This document shows positions 47,575-57,794 of a stretch of 64,000 nt of DNA, in pieces; within the stretch, counting starts at the first letter, position 1; every line of letters starts with the position of its first letter. The notes beneath the pieces are model-generated. The model saw only the letters and a list, made by a program, of their open reading frames with translations. It did no database searches and had not been told where the DNA came from. Source of the stretch: Thelonectria olida (Eukaryota > Ascomycota > Sordariomycetes > Hypocreales > Nectriaceae); NCBI GenBank assembly GCA_020736575.1, contig JAGPYM010000018.1, positions 434,001-498,000 of the forward strand, read 5' to 3'. The position numbers were made by a program, and so were the translations under genes.

Positions 47575-48375
47575 ATGTCCCGAAACAAAGCCGACATCGT
47601 CTACGCCGATGCGCGCCGCTTCCTCGACGAGCGAGGCTCCAACGCCGCCCTCGCCCCCAACGGCCTCAATCCCGCGACCATTATGGAAAAGGCCGTCAAG
47701 GACCGCATCGTCGATTCGTACTTTTACAAGGAACAATGCTTCGCCCTCAACGAGGCCGACATTGTAGACCGTGTCGTCGAGCACGTTAGCTTTATTGGCG
47801 GCACCCACGGCACGACGCAAAAACCGAGCCCGTTCTTGTGTCTGGCGTTCAAGCTGCTCGAGCTTGCGCCCAGCGACGCCGTTCTGCAGGAGTACCTCCA
47901 GTACGGCGGCGAGGAGTTCAAGTACCTGCGCGCGCTGGCGTGCTTCTACGTGCGGCTGACGCGGCAAGCGAAGGATGTCTACACGATACTGGAGTCGTTT
48001 CTGGAGGATCGACGGAAGCTGCGGCGCAAGGCGAGGGCAGGCACGACGTTGACGTTTGTGGACGAGTTTGTGGACGATTTGCTCACGAAAGACCGAGTGT
48101 GCGCGACGAGTCTGTGGAAGATGCCGGCTCGCGAGACGTTGGAGGACTTGGAGATTCTGGAGCCGAGGGTCAGTCCTTTGGGAGACCTGGAGGATTTGCT
48201 AGAAGAGGATGATGACGAAGAGGACAAGGAGGACGGCACGCGAGAAGAGTCAGGCGAAGTGCCAGACAGGGACGGCATGGACTTGGATCGTGACGACAGA
48301 TCTGATAGTCGAAATCGAAGTCGAACTCGGGGCGGGAGTCAAAGCGGGAGTCGAAGCCGAAGTCGAACGCCTTGA
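47575..48375 (+). CDS. PRP38: pre-mRNA-splicing factor 38 (PRP38)
   Basis: This intronless gene encodes 266 aa of Prp38, a tri-snRNP-associated factor required for spliceosome activation (release of U4 and U1 after assembly) in the nucleus. The PRP38 domain covers about residues 15-190: MEKAVKDRIVDSYFYKEQCF, then FIGGTHGTTQKPSPFLCL, LLELAPSDAVLQEYL, FKYLRALACFYVRLT and the RKLRRK region. It is followed by a strongly acidic stretch (EEDDDEEDKED) and a C-terminal RS-type tail (RNRSRTRGGSQSGSRSRSRTP) typical of metazoan and filamentous-fungal Prp38 and absent from the yeast protein. Confidence 0.95.
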   Translation: MSRNKADIVYADARRFLDERGSNAALAPNGLNPATIMEKAVKDRIVDSYFYKEQCFALNEADIVDRVVEHVSFIGGTHGTTQKPSPFLCLAFKLLELAPSDAVLQEYLQYGGEEFKYLRALACFYVRLTRQAKDVYTILESFLEDRRKLRRKARAGTTLTFVDEFVDDLLTKDRVCATSLWKMPARETLEDLEILEPRVSPLGDLEDLLEEDDDEEDKEDGTREESGEVPDRDGMDLDRDDRSDSRNRSRTRGGSQSGSRSRSRTP

Positions 48376-48849
48376 GTTGTCATCCGACGAACCACGACAT
48401 ATCGAGTCACCCAAACCAACTGATTCAGGCCGTCAACGAGCCTTACTTGGCCGTGGCCTTGTTTATAACGGGCCTGGCCTCTTTCGCTACCCCACGCAAA
48501 AAAGTTCATCACCTTCGAAAGCCGGCTTATTTTGAGGTGACTTTCGGTTGAAGACTACATGCACCTTCCCTACGAAACCTATAATACAAATTCGAAAGCA
48601 GCCGCCTGGCATCGCCGAAAAACCCTCCAGGGGAACGCCAACGTCATTCAGGGGCGTTGAGAGTGGCACAAACTATACCTCAGAAGCGCGTTGCAACGAG
48701 AATGAGACGTGGGAAATTTTCGGAGTTGAGTTGCTATGCCGCAACTAAAACTGCATGTATAAACCATTGTAACCATCTAGCCATCAAGTCATCTACTGTA
48801 CAATATCATATGCCGAAATATCGCTTCTACACGTTATGCAACACCTTGT
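48376..48849. other. intergenic, no gene seen
   Basis: Convergent spacer between PRP38 (+) and GatA (-), probably both 3' untranslated regions. Confidence 0.55.
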
Positions 48850-50449
48850 TTATGCAGCCATGACTTCCTTGAGCTTCTCTGCTATGAGCAACACTCTTTG
48901 GTCGTCCCAGTATTGCCCTATCACCTGTAATCCTGCAGGAAACCTCTCTCCCTCCACCTTTGCAGGTACACTCACAGCTGGCAATCCTGCAAGACTCGCC
49001 GGCACGGTAAAGACATCGTTCATGTACACGTCAACGCTACTTTGTCCTTGGATTTCATCCAACCGAGGAGGGAACGTGGGCGCTGTTGGACAGAGGATGA
49101 AGTCGACCTGCAGCGGGCCACGCTTGTCTTCCATACCCGTCGCCTCGGCCATGTCGCTGAGGTCGAACTGCTCGGGCTCATAGAGCGGGTTATCGAGCTT
49201 GAAGACGCGATCAAAGTCCTTTTGCACCATGCGCCGGACCTTTTGCGCCTGGATGAAGTAGTTGTCCATGGCTTCGGAACTTAGGCTGTACGTGCCCAGC
49301 AGGATTCTTCGCTTGACTTCGTCGCCAAAGCCTGTACCACGGGCCTCGGAGTAGAGAGTCTCGCCCACAGCGTCGCTGCATTCACCTCTCACGCCGTACC
49401 GGACGCCGTCGTATTTGGCAAGGTTGGAAGAGGCCTCTGCGGGTGCTAGGACATAGTAGGCGCAGAGGGCTTCCTTGGTAGAAGGTAGGGAAATGGGAAT
49501 CAGGTTAGCGCCTAGGGATTCGAGTTTGGAAGCGGCTGCAGTCCACGCCTCGCGAATCGAGGGCTCAAGTTCTGAGATGTTGTATTCGAGGGGAATGCCG
49601 ATGTTGATTTGGGCAAGATCTGACAAAGTGGCTGATGATGAGTCGGAGCAGCGTTGTCTGGAGGCTACTGGTAAAGACGTTGGATCGTTGGGGTCGTTTT
49701 CCTTGTAGATACCAGTTTTGAAGACAAGGTCATAAATAGGTCCAACCTCATTCGCCAGGAAGCCCACTGTATCTAGAGAATTCGCATACGGCACCACACC
49801 AAAGCGAGAGATCATGCCATAACTAGGCTTGTATCCAACCGTGCCTGTATACGCCGCCGGGAGTCGAATAGACCCGCCAGTGTCCGTTCCAAGAGCAATA
49901 TCCGCTTCTCCAAGTCGAACGGCCACGGCGCTGCCGCCTGAGCTTCCGCCGGCTGAAACGTCCTCACTCTCGGCCAATGGGTTCTTCACCGCACCGTGGA
50001 TGGAGTTCGTGGAGTGAGATCCCATGCCAAACTCATCCATGTTTGTCTTTCCAACAATGGTAGCGCCGCGTGTGCGCAATTGCCGCACGATGGTGGCCTC
50101 GAATGGGGAGGGGTGGGACGAGAGGATGTGAGAGGCGCATTGTGTCGGGAAGTCGGCGGTCGCAATGTTGTCTTTGACGGCGAGGGTGAAGGGATTCGCA
50201 TCATCTCGCAGAGGAGGGGGGGTCGAAGGAGGTGTCGAGTCGGAAATAGGTTGGCCTATCCATTGGATTAGTCGCTGGGGCGGAGGAGTCTAGTAGACAT
50301 CATGGAGACTCACTGCTACCAACAAAGTGGTTGAAGCTGCTCAGTGAGCGACATGATGATGTCGCCAATTGCACTGTTCGAGAGGGATGGGCGACCATTC
50401 GCCGAGAGGGGGTTCTAAAAGCCAAGCGGCGCACAAAAGCGGCGCTCAT
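48850..50449 (-). CDS. HER2: glutamyl-tRNA(Gln) amidotransferase subunit A, mitochondrial
   Basis: This encodes about 513 aa of the amidase-signature family, the GatA subunit that frees ammonia from glutamine so that Glu-tRNA(Gln) becomes Gln-tRNA(Gln) in mitochondria. Exons: 50449-50314 and 50255-48850. The N-terminus (MSAAFVRRLAFRTPSRRM) is basic with no acidic residue for 40 positions, a good mitochondrial targeting peptide. The Ser-cisSer-Lys triad is visible: Lys in AVKDNIAT, Ser in SAGGSSGGSA and the nucleophile in GTDTGGSIRLPAA. Further marks are GYKPSYGMISRFG and the SLDTVG region, typical of GatA rather than general amidases. HER2 is the yeast name. Confidence 0.93.
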
Positions 50450-50669
50450 TTTGATATGTTTACCATGAAGAACTTCCGACGTTGTGACTGTAGGTGAAGC
50501 AAGCCGAGCGAAGCTCTAAAAAGTTGGTGGTCACTCCCGATGGCTTATCGATAAGGCGCGTCAGCTGCAGACAGGCATCCAACCATGATTTTACCAGCTC
50601 TCACCACCACGACAAAGAATCGCGATACAACTTTGACTTGCGAAATATCTTTACGTGGTACGAGACAAG
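50450..50669. promoter_or_regulatory. bidirectional promoter region
   Basis: Only 220 bp separate the start codons of GatA (-) and the Gemin2-like gene (+). Confidence 0.55.
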
Positions 50670-52197
50670 ATGGCTTCAAAACGAGAACTCGACGACATCG
50701 ACGATGGTGAAATCCCCGAGCCCCAGACGAAACGTCCAAAGAAGCACAACGCCAAATCGCGACAGCATCAGAACTCGGGCATTGATCCTACCTGGGGCCA
50801 GAAATATGTCTTCTCAGGCACTGCCACGACGATTCCTGCCGGTGAAGAGGGAAACTTCGAAGACGACTCAGAAGCCATGGCATACTTGCATTCCGTGAGG
50901 TAACGTCCCCCTAACCTTTCATCACCCTTTCTGGCCCCCCAAGCTTTTCGTCCTGTGCTGAAGATTCGTCCACCCCTTAGCAGAGCGCATATACTAATAT
51001 GGTGAGTACTCTAGACAAGAAGCCGGCAAGATCCCCCACTTGCTCGTTGCGCCCAAGGTCAAACTTGGGCCGCAGCTACCTACTGATTTCCGGAGAGAAG
51101 ACGGCGCAAACCCCGACGACGAAGACGAACACATCGATTACAGCATATACGACGATGGCATGGGCGATACTCGGGGATACTATGAGGATGGCGCATACAC
51201 GGCAGTTCCCGACGATGCAGGATGGGAAGAAGGAGAAGCGCCGGGCGACGACGATGAGGACTTTGACGAGGAGAAGGCTCTACATGAAGCTTACTTTGCC
51301 TCCGTCATGGACCAGTACCTGCACCTCCGATCCATCATCAACTTGAAACCTCCGCCAAACGCCCGCTCTCGCCTCTCCCTCTCCCAACCAACATCCGCCA
51401 CCAACGCATCCTCCGCCATTTCCCTCTGGTCCCGCGTCCTGCGCACCTCCGACCCGCACCCTCTGCAACTCGCCCTCATGCCCAAAGACACGGTTCTGCA
51501 AATCCTGCGCATCCTTCTCGGTGGCAAGTTCCTGCGTCGCGGGTACACGCTGCCCGAGCGCACAAGTCGCTGGATCTGGGCGCTGCTCGCTCGACTGCCG
51601 GACAAGGGTGAGCTGAACCACAGTGAGATTGGGTGGGTGCGCGATCTCGGACGCAGAGCTGTGTTGCTAGGACGCAGTCTTGCGGAGATGGCGGCGCTGA
51701 GAGATGAGCTGGCGGATGGGGGCTTGGGCGCACACGATGCGGTGGATAGGAGCAGCACCGACGAAGATGTGCTTGCGGACATAGAGGATGTGGAAGTCGA
51801 GGGCGCAATGAGCCCTGGCGATGAGGAGAGCTCACAACCGCCTCCCCAGCCCACCAGATCCAAGCCCGAGCCCAACGATGCAGCGCCCAGCGGCGATGCG
51901 GAAGAAGGTGAAGTAGACGAAGACGAGGGCGAAGATGTGGCCATGGATCTGGCATCCGATTCTGAGGCCGAGGACGGTGAGGTCAACGAAGTGAGCCTTG
52001 AAGATGCCAAGAGCCGTCTTCTGGCGCAGCTTGACAATGTCTCATCGTCTGATGATGAGGAAGAAGAGCGAGAAGCTGCGAGACAACGGTCTCGGGAAAA
52101 TCTGCGAGCGACACTCAACATGATATTGACAGTCGCGGGTGAGTTCTACGGGCAGAGAGATTTGCTCGAGTTTCGCGAGCCCTTTGTTGGCATGTAA
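50670..52197 (+). CDS. Gemin2/Yip1-like SMN-complex protein (SIP1 family)
   Basis: This encodes about 470 aa in two exons (50670-50899 and 51015-52197). Gemin2 binds SMN and holds the Sm ring while snRNPs are assembled in the cytoplasm. The intron falls inside the conserved AYLHSVRQEAGKIPHLLVA, which matches the Gemin2 N-terminal motif. A second conserved block follows at about residues 215-265: LPERTSRWIWALLARLPDKG and EIGWVRDLGRRAVLLG. Between and after them lie long acidic segments, and the C-terminal part ends with NMILTVAGEFYGQRDLLEFR, again a family mark. The protein is longer than animal Gemin2 (about 280 aa) because of acidic insertions, as in other filamentous fungi. Human name is GEMIN2, fission yeast Yip1. 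Confidence 0.88.
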
Positions 52198-52482
52198 GTA
52201 TCCGGAAGACTGAAGTCGTAAGAATAACAACGGAGTCAAAATAATCGCCATTTGCCACGGCACACAACTTATAATAGTAAAACAACGTTCTTCGGTCCTA
52301 GAGTGACTGATCCTAATCCATCAGATAAGGCTTTCCATATTTTCATAATCCTACAACCGGCTCTGAAGCTCATGTGTATCGAAACGCCCAACGCCTGAAA
52401 GTCCAAAATCCTCCCAACATGATATTCGTACCAAAACAATGAGCGTGAAAGCATAACATCGAGTTCCTCAGTTCGTGACGGC

Positions 52483-53205
52483 TCATTCGTTGGCTAGGTC
52501 CATGTCTGCTTCGCCATCGTAGACTAGAAATTCAGCATCCGGAAAGTCGGAGTCAACAGCCATGTTCTCCTGCCCGGCACCCTTAAAAGGGATATGCTTC
52601 TTGCTCCGTGAATGGGGAATAGCCATGACTCTGACGTTGCCGAGGCTACCAGGGCTCAAATTGCCAGGTGTGGCCTCACGGCGGTCGTTGACTTCATCAT
52701 CTTCTTCATTAAAAATGCGTTTGCGGGAGCTGTCAAGGGAGGAGCCAACACTATCGGCGCTCTCCTGCGACATGGTGAGTTCAGGGATCGAGTCTAGCGC
52801 CGGGACCCAGTCCAGTTCGTCAATTTCATCTTGCTCAAACTCGGGCTGGGTGGCCAGGCCGCCGACCTTGTTGATGCCACAGAAGGGCAGAAGCTCCCTG
52901 GAGTTTGCTTTGGTAGGGGCACGGGTGGTAGTAGAGGTGGTGGTCGGCAATGGCGAGTTGTCAGTCCAGAGCTTGAAGGCGCTGGGCCCGGTGGTCTTGT
53001 ATCCTTCAGGGACAGATTTGCGGACTCGCATCCCAACGCTCAGAAGGTTGGCCTGGACGGAGGAGGGAAGATCAGGCTGGCGGGAGACGGCGCCGTTGGT
53101 AGTGGGAGTGTGGGCAGCCGACTTATTGAAGAAAGAAGTAATCTGACGTTGGGCGGGATCGGCAGAAGCGCCGGCGAATTGACGTTTAGTTCGAGGAGTC
53201 GACAT
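52483..53205 (-). CDS. putative ribonucleotide reductase inhibitor, Spd1/Dif1-like, with PIP box
   Basis: This intronless gene encodes 240 aa, mostly disordered. Near the N-terminus QRQITSFF fits the PCNA-interacting PIP box (QxxIxxFF). MRVRKSVPEGYKT at about residues 70-82 resembles the conserved motif of Spd1/Dif1 ribonucleotide reductase regulators, followed by AFKLWTDNSPLP. The middle and C-terminal parts are acidic. Fission yeast Spd1 inhibits ribonucleotide reductase and is destroyed on PCNA during S phase and after damage. This assignment rests on short motifs, so another PCNA-binding protein is possible. Confidence 0.6.
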   Translation of the reverse strand: MSTPRTKRQFAGASADPAQRQITSFFNKSAAHTPTTNGAVSRQPDLPSSVQANLLSVGMRVRKSVPEGYKTTGPSAFKLWTDNSPLPTTTSTTTRAPTKANSRELLPFCGINKVGGLATQPEFEQDEIDELDWVPALDSIPELTMSQESADSVGSSLDSSRKRIFNEEDDEVNDRREATPGNLSPGSLGNVRVMAIPHSRSKKHIPFKGAGQENMAVDSDFPDAEFLVYDGEADMDLANE

Positions 53206-55186
53206 CGTGGTGAGAGTGAAGTGTAGAAGATTGAGTTCCAGCGGTTGATTGATGAGATGAAGTGCGAGATGAAGTGTCAAAGCAATCAATTGACGATTGC
53301 GATGTTGTTGAGGCAAACTTGGCTCAATTGATTGTCGTGAAGATCAGTTGAGATGACGTCGCAGGCTGATGTTGGTCCCTGGTCCGACGAATGGAAGCCA
53401 CCAGTGCAGGGAGTAAACGGCAGGCAATCAATCAACCAGGGGTTGATGGAATCGACAAGGAGAGTGGAGAGGGTCTAATAAAGTGCACAGCCAGCAATGA
53501 CGTTGGCAGCAAGACTTCGTAAGTATCAAGTCAAAGCGAAGGTGATGAAGGAGGGGTATCGTCGATGGTTGACGAGGAAACGAAGGAAAGAGGGGAGGAA
53601 TTGATGAGACGAGCAAAGACCACAACAAAGGGAGAAAGGAAGTCAGACTTTGGGGGTCCTTCTCGTGCCCTAGCAAGGCGAAGCTTGTTGAAGGAGCAGC
53701 CAATGATCGGCTCCCTTCAACTAATCCAGAGTCTAAAACAAGGAAAACTCCCGAACCCCTGCGGCCAATACCCCTGCAAAATGAGAAGAGATGTGGGGTC
53801 GAGTGGACGTGCCACGACGCGACCTGTTCGTGCCGCTTTCGCGTTAAGTGCCTTCAGAAGAAAATTCCCATTTTGCGGGATGGGAGCCGGTGTGTGCCAC
53901 ACACCGAGCCACAACAGGGGGCTCAGTCGCATTGCTGAGTCATCCACAGGCAAACGACTGGCCCATCAAATTCAACTGTGATGCCAACACTTCCAACGTT
54001 CCTCCAACGAAGAACAACGCAGCTGTCTCCAGGTTGTGATGCTTCATAAATTGAAGAAAGAATCTGATCATGCTGGACAGGGGTGGCTTCAGCTCGAAAG
54101 AAAATCTTTGCCATATTCCAGAAGTGGCAAACTGAATCTTCACCTTGCAGTGCTCCTTGCAGCAACCCTGCCAGACTTCATCACGCGAGCTGAACAACAT
54201 GTATCTTTTTCTCTCACAGGGATCTCATAATACGTCATACTTAAGCCGCATCGTGGACTGTTGAATAAGGCAACTTTTCATTGGCAGATAGTACAAATAC
54301 AAAAGTAAAATGCACATCCTGCCTTTCATTCCATCAACCAGTCAGCTAGACCAGACTCAGCCTCCGTGCCTCAGGACCCCAGGTTTTGGGACCAAATACC
54401 CCGGAAAAGCTAGCGTAGCAGCCCTATTTAATGCATGACATTGACAATAATGAGTCAATGACACTTAGATCACTCAATTCGTCAGTCTCTTCTAGGCTGT
54501 CAACTAAAGGTTGACTCATTGGCCGAAACGCCAACGAAGCTATGGGTGATTGAGGAGCAAACAGCAGTGGGACGCATGCACGGACAGAGCTGTCGAATCT
54601 TGGGCTCGCTGCAGCGTTGGGGCACTTGGCAGCCCAACTCGTACGCTTTGGTGGATAGTCACCATCACTACGACACCACCACATCACACATCGAAGCACA
54701 GAGAAGGAGCAAGTCATGGAGAGAGCGCAGTGTGGAAACCAATGTGAATTTCGCATAAGCACAGTGACCATCCTCCGCTACCCACTGCACCCGGGTATGA
54801 AGCGATCATCAACCAGCGGTTCCACGTCCTCGCGTGCAAGTCGGCCCCTTTAGGCCACCCAGACGCTCGTGAAGGCTTTTCTCCAGCTTTCCACCCATGC
54901 AGTGCTTTTTTTCCTTCCAGCCTCGAGACAAGGACTCTTTGGTACAAGGCGCGCAACGGAAAAACAAAAGAAGAATGATGTGCCATGCAAGATATCCGGA
55001 GACCCCAAACGCCCCTATTCTGGGTGCCCCATCTTCTATCTGCAAAGAGTTTTTGTGATTATGTTCGCAAGCTTGGTTGTCTATACGCCCATGTCGAGGT
55101 TGATGTTTTGCAGATCCGAGATGACCACCATGAGATGAACCGTAAGAGTCATGACAACCAAAGGAAATAAACCGCCGCGAAGCAGT
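53206..55186. other. 2-kb intergenic region, no gene seen
   Basis: This lies between the Spd1-like gene start and the end of the eS27 gene. Open frames are short on both strands. I found no tRNA and no repeat. Confidence 0.45.
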
Positions 55187-55735
55187 TTACTTTCTTCGGA
55201 AAGAGCAGCCCTCGGTAAGACGGGCCTTACCACCAGTGGGCTGGCAAAGCACCGTAGTGCATCCCTGGCAGATGACGACGGTCTGGGCGTGCGAGAAGAC
55301 GGTGGTGATGGTGAAGCAACCGGGGCACTTGACGTCCATGAAGAAGGATCGAGGAGCGGGGACGAGAGTCTGTAGAGCATCATCGTTAGACGGTGTCGTT
55401 GGATCGAGAGGTATCGTGATTGGCTTATCGTACCTTGAGCTTGTGCTTCTTGGCCTCGGCGGCCGCGGAGGGGTTCAGGAGATCAACGGCGAGAACCTGA
55501 AAAACTCGAATTAGCAAAATGTCTCAATCGGCGTCGTATTGATCCCAAAATGTCTTCCAGCAATTCATCGCAGCAGTCGTAAAGCCCGTATTCCATCATT
55601 TTGGTATTTTCGCCACACTCCAGCTCTAGGAGGAGTTTTCGACCAATCTCCCGTATGTGTACGTCGTTTTCCATCGTTCGTCGTCCATCGGCCATCCATC
55701 GAAAAAGGAAACAGGAAATTTCGGTCGCTTACCAT
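55187..55735 (-). CDS. RPS27: 40S ribosomal protein S27 (eS27)
   Basis: This encodes 82 aa, the same length as yeast Rps27. Exons: 55735-55733, 55496-55434 and 55369-55187. The first coding exon is just the ATG, which is then separated by a 236-nt intron, a common ribosomal-protein gene pattern in fungi. The protein reads [21 protein letters not shown], then [20 protein letters not shown] and [20 protein letters not shown], ending [11 protein letters not shown]. The four zinc cysteines (CPGC, CQGC) are spaced correctly for the C4 zinc ribbon. Identity is not in doubt. Confidence 0.97.
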
Positions 55736-56192
55736 CTTGACTGATTTTTTTGGCGAGTCTTGCGAGAAAAAGGTTGCTTGACGAAATCCGGTGGCAGCAG
55801 ATTCGAGGCTCGCAAGATGGGTGGGAGGAGGTAAGCGAGTAAAAGTTCGGTGGACTTGAGGGGGAGGATCTCGTTGCCTCCAGCTCCAATTTTCGGCCAA
55901 AGGTGGGTTAGTGTGATAGGGTTTTCACCACCAAGGCCACGTGACGCTGAAAATCACCTTCTGCAGCGCAAAAAAACATCGGTGCAACCCGGCGCCGATT
56001 TTATGCACGAAATTGGCACTGAATAAGTGGGGTGTGTGGTTGTGCACGTTATGCACGCCGTTGGGTGCTACGTAATCCGGACAGGCAGTGACTTTTGCTG
56101 AAGCTTCCTCAACCAGGCTGCTATTTTACCAGCGTCTCAAAGACACTTTCAGACGGTGAAGACTTCAACCTCCCTCATATACAACAATCACC
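55736..56192. promoter_or_regulatory. divergent promoter region of RPS27 and PLP2
   Basis: About 457 bp separate the starts of RPS27 (-) and PLP2 (+). Two inverted sequences, GTGCACGTTATGCACG at about 56041 and CGGTGCAACCCGGCGCCG near 55978, may be protein-binding sites, but this is inferred. Confidence 0.45.
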
Positions 56193-57027
56193 ATGGCAGC
56201 TCCTTCAGAACAGCGTATTGCTGTCCCCATCGACGATCCCAACGCCGACACGGAATGGTTCGTTGTGCAATTACCCCTCCATCGAAAGGGGAAGCTCCTA
56301 ACCCCACCATAGGAACGAGATCCTACGAAAACATGGTGTTATCCCCGAGAAGCCCCCAAGCCCGACTCCCATGATCGAAGAGGCTATTCTCGAGGGCCGA
56401 AGATTAGCACATGAGAACCGCCTAGAGGGAATGGATCTTGACGAGCTGGATGAATTGGAGGATGACGAGGACGAGGCCTTTCTCGAACAATATCGCCAGA
56501 AGCGAATGGCCGAGCTGAGCAACATCCAGAAAAAGGCCCTGCACGGCAGCGTATACCCCATCTCGAAACCTGAATACCAGCGTGAGGTTACCGACTCCTC
56601 TCAGAATGGCCCTGTGTTTGTGAATCTCACATCGGCCATGGGAAACGTTGAGTCGAGGGTGTTGTCTGAGCTTTGGAGACAAGCCTCCAAGGAGTACGGC
56701 GAAATCAAATTCTGCGAAATCAGAGCAAACCAGGCGATCGAGAACTACCCTGATCGAAACTGCCCAACCATATTGGTGTACAAGAATGGTGATATTATCA
56801 AGCAAGTTGTAACATTGGCTACCGTTGGTGGGCCGCGAATCAACATGCAAAAGATCGACGACATGCTTGTCGAGACTGGCGCCGTCCCTGATTCGGATTT
56901 GCGCGTGGTCAAGAGGAGGCGAGCGGCTGAGGATGCTGAGGAAGAACGCCTGGCGGGCAGCAGCATCAAGACTGGAACCGCAGGAAGGTCTCGCAAGGTC
57001 GACGACAGTGATGATGATTGGGACTAA
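56193..57027 (+). CDS. PLP2: phosducin-like protein 2 (Plp2-type)
   Basis: This encodes about 259 aa in two exons (56193-56257 and 56313-57027). Plp2 is a cytosolic co-chaperone of the CCT/TRiC chaperonin and helps fold actin, tubulin and cyclins. After a short N-terminal helix region (EWNEILRKHGVIPEKP) comes an acidic, Met/Leu-rich stretch. The thioredoxin-like domain starts near residue 100: VYPISKPEYQREVTD, then VFVNL, FCEIRANQAIENYPDRNCPT, ILVYKNGDIIKQVV and the GGPRI region. The CxxC active site is absent, as in all phosducins. The C-terminus is basic then acidic (DDSDDDWD). Donor GTTCGT of the intron is unusual but the join restores TGG AAC. Confidence 0.92.
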
Positions 57028-57794
57028 GCAATTTTTTATATGCGATGGCTTCGCCTGCTTCGACTGGTCCACGATGGCAGTATCATGGGGGTTTCCAAAC
57101 CGCGATGCCCTAGCACCAAATGTCTTTTAAGGCCAATGACCGATTTACCAACACCAGTCCGATACAAAGTGAGATGAACGGGCATGGCCAGGGGGTCATC
57201 ATAACGAGCTGAGACGGCCAATGGTGGTGATAAACCTGCGAGCTGGACGGCACACGAGCTGGTGCCTAATGCTCCCAACTGTGTTGGTCAAGGTCCAATT
57301 GGAGAGTCGGCGAATCATCATGCAGACCTAGCATGCACCCCACGAGAACCAGCAGCAAAAAGCTAAAAACTCCGAAAAGCCAAGTCACGTCCAACCGTCG
57401 TACGGTATGGACCAGATTCGGCAGCGCGTTGATGGCGTCTTGAACAGGGCAATTTATGACCATGTACGGATACTTTGTGCTTGCATTCCAGTCCAGCCAC
57501 CTCCGCTCTTCGGACCCTTTCCTGCCTCCCCCAGCCGCTCCGTGGTTCATGTGGCGCGTGCACACCGAGAACTTGAGAAGCGTGGCCATGCGTTCACGGT
57601 GCTTAAGTGGGGCCGAGGCCCTGGTATTTACATCCCCGTCGTCCTCGACGTCACGCGCGCGTCCCCATTAAGGCCCAGCCAAGTCCTCTGCGATTCTTCA
57701 CACACATCTTCAGCACGTCCATATTATTATTTTGTTTGCCTTATAATCAGTTCATTTTTCCGGTCCGTGAGCTACATTACTTGCATTTGTTCCA
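57028..57794. other. intergenic, no gene seen
   Basis: This separates PLP2 from the LRR gene, both on the plus strand. A minus-strand open frame (57266-57589) has one hydrophobic stretch (LDVTWLFGVFSFLLLVLVGC) but nothing else to support it. Confidence 0.45.

Noticed and set aside
57266..57589. Minus-strand frame with one hydrophobic segment
   Set aside because: A single TM-like stretch without conserved flanks is weak evidence, and no convincing start or promoter is seen.
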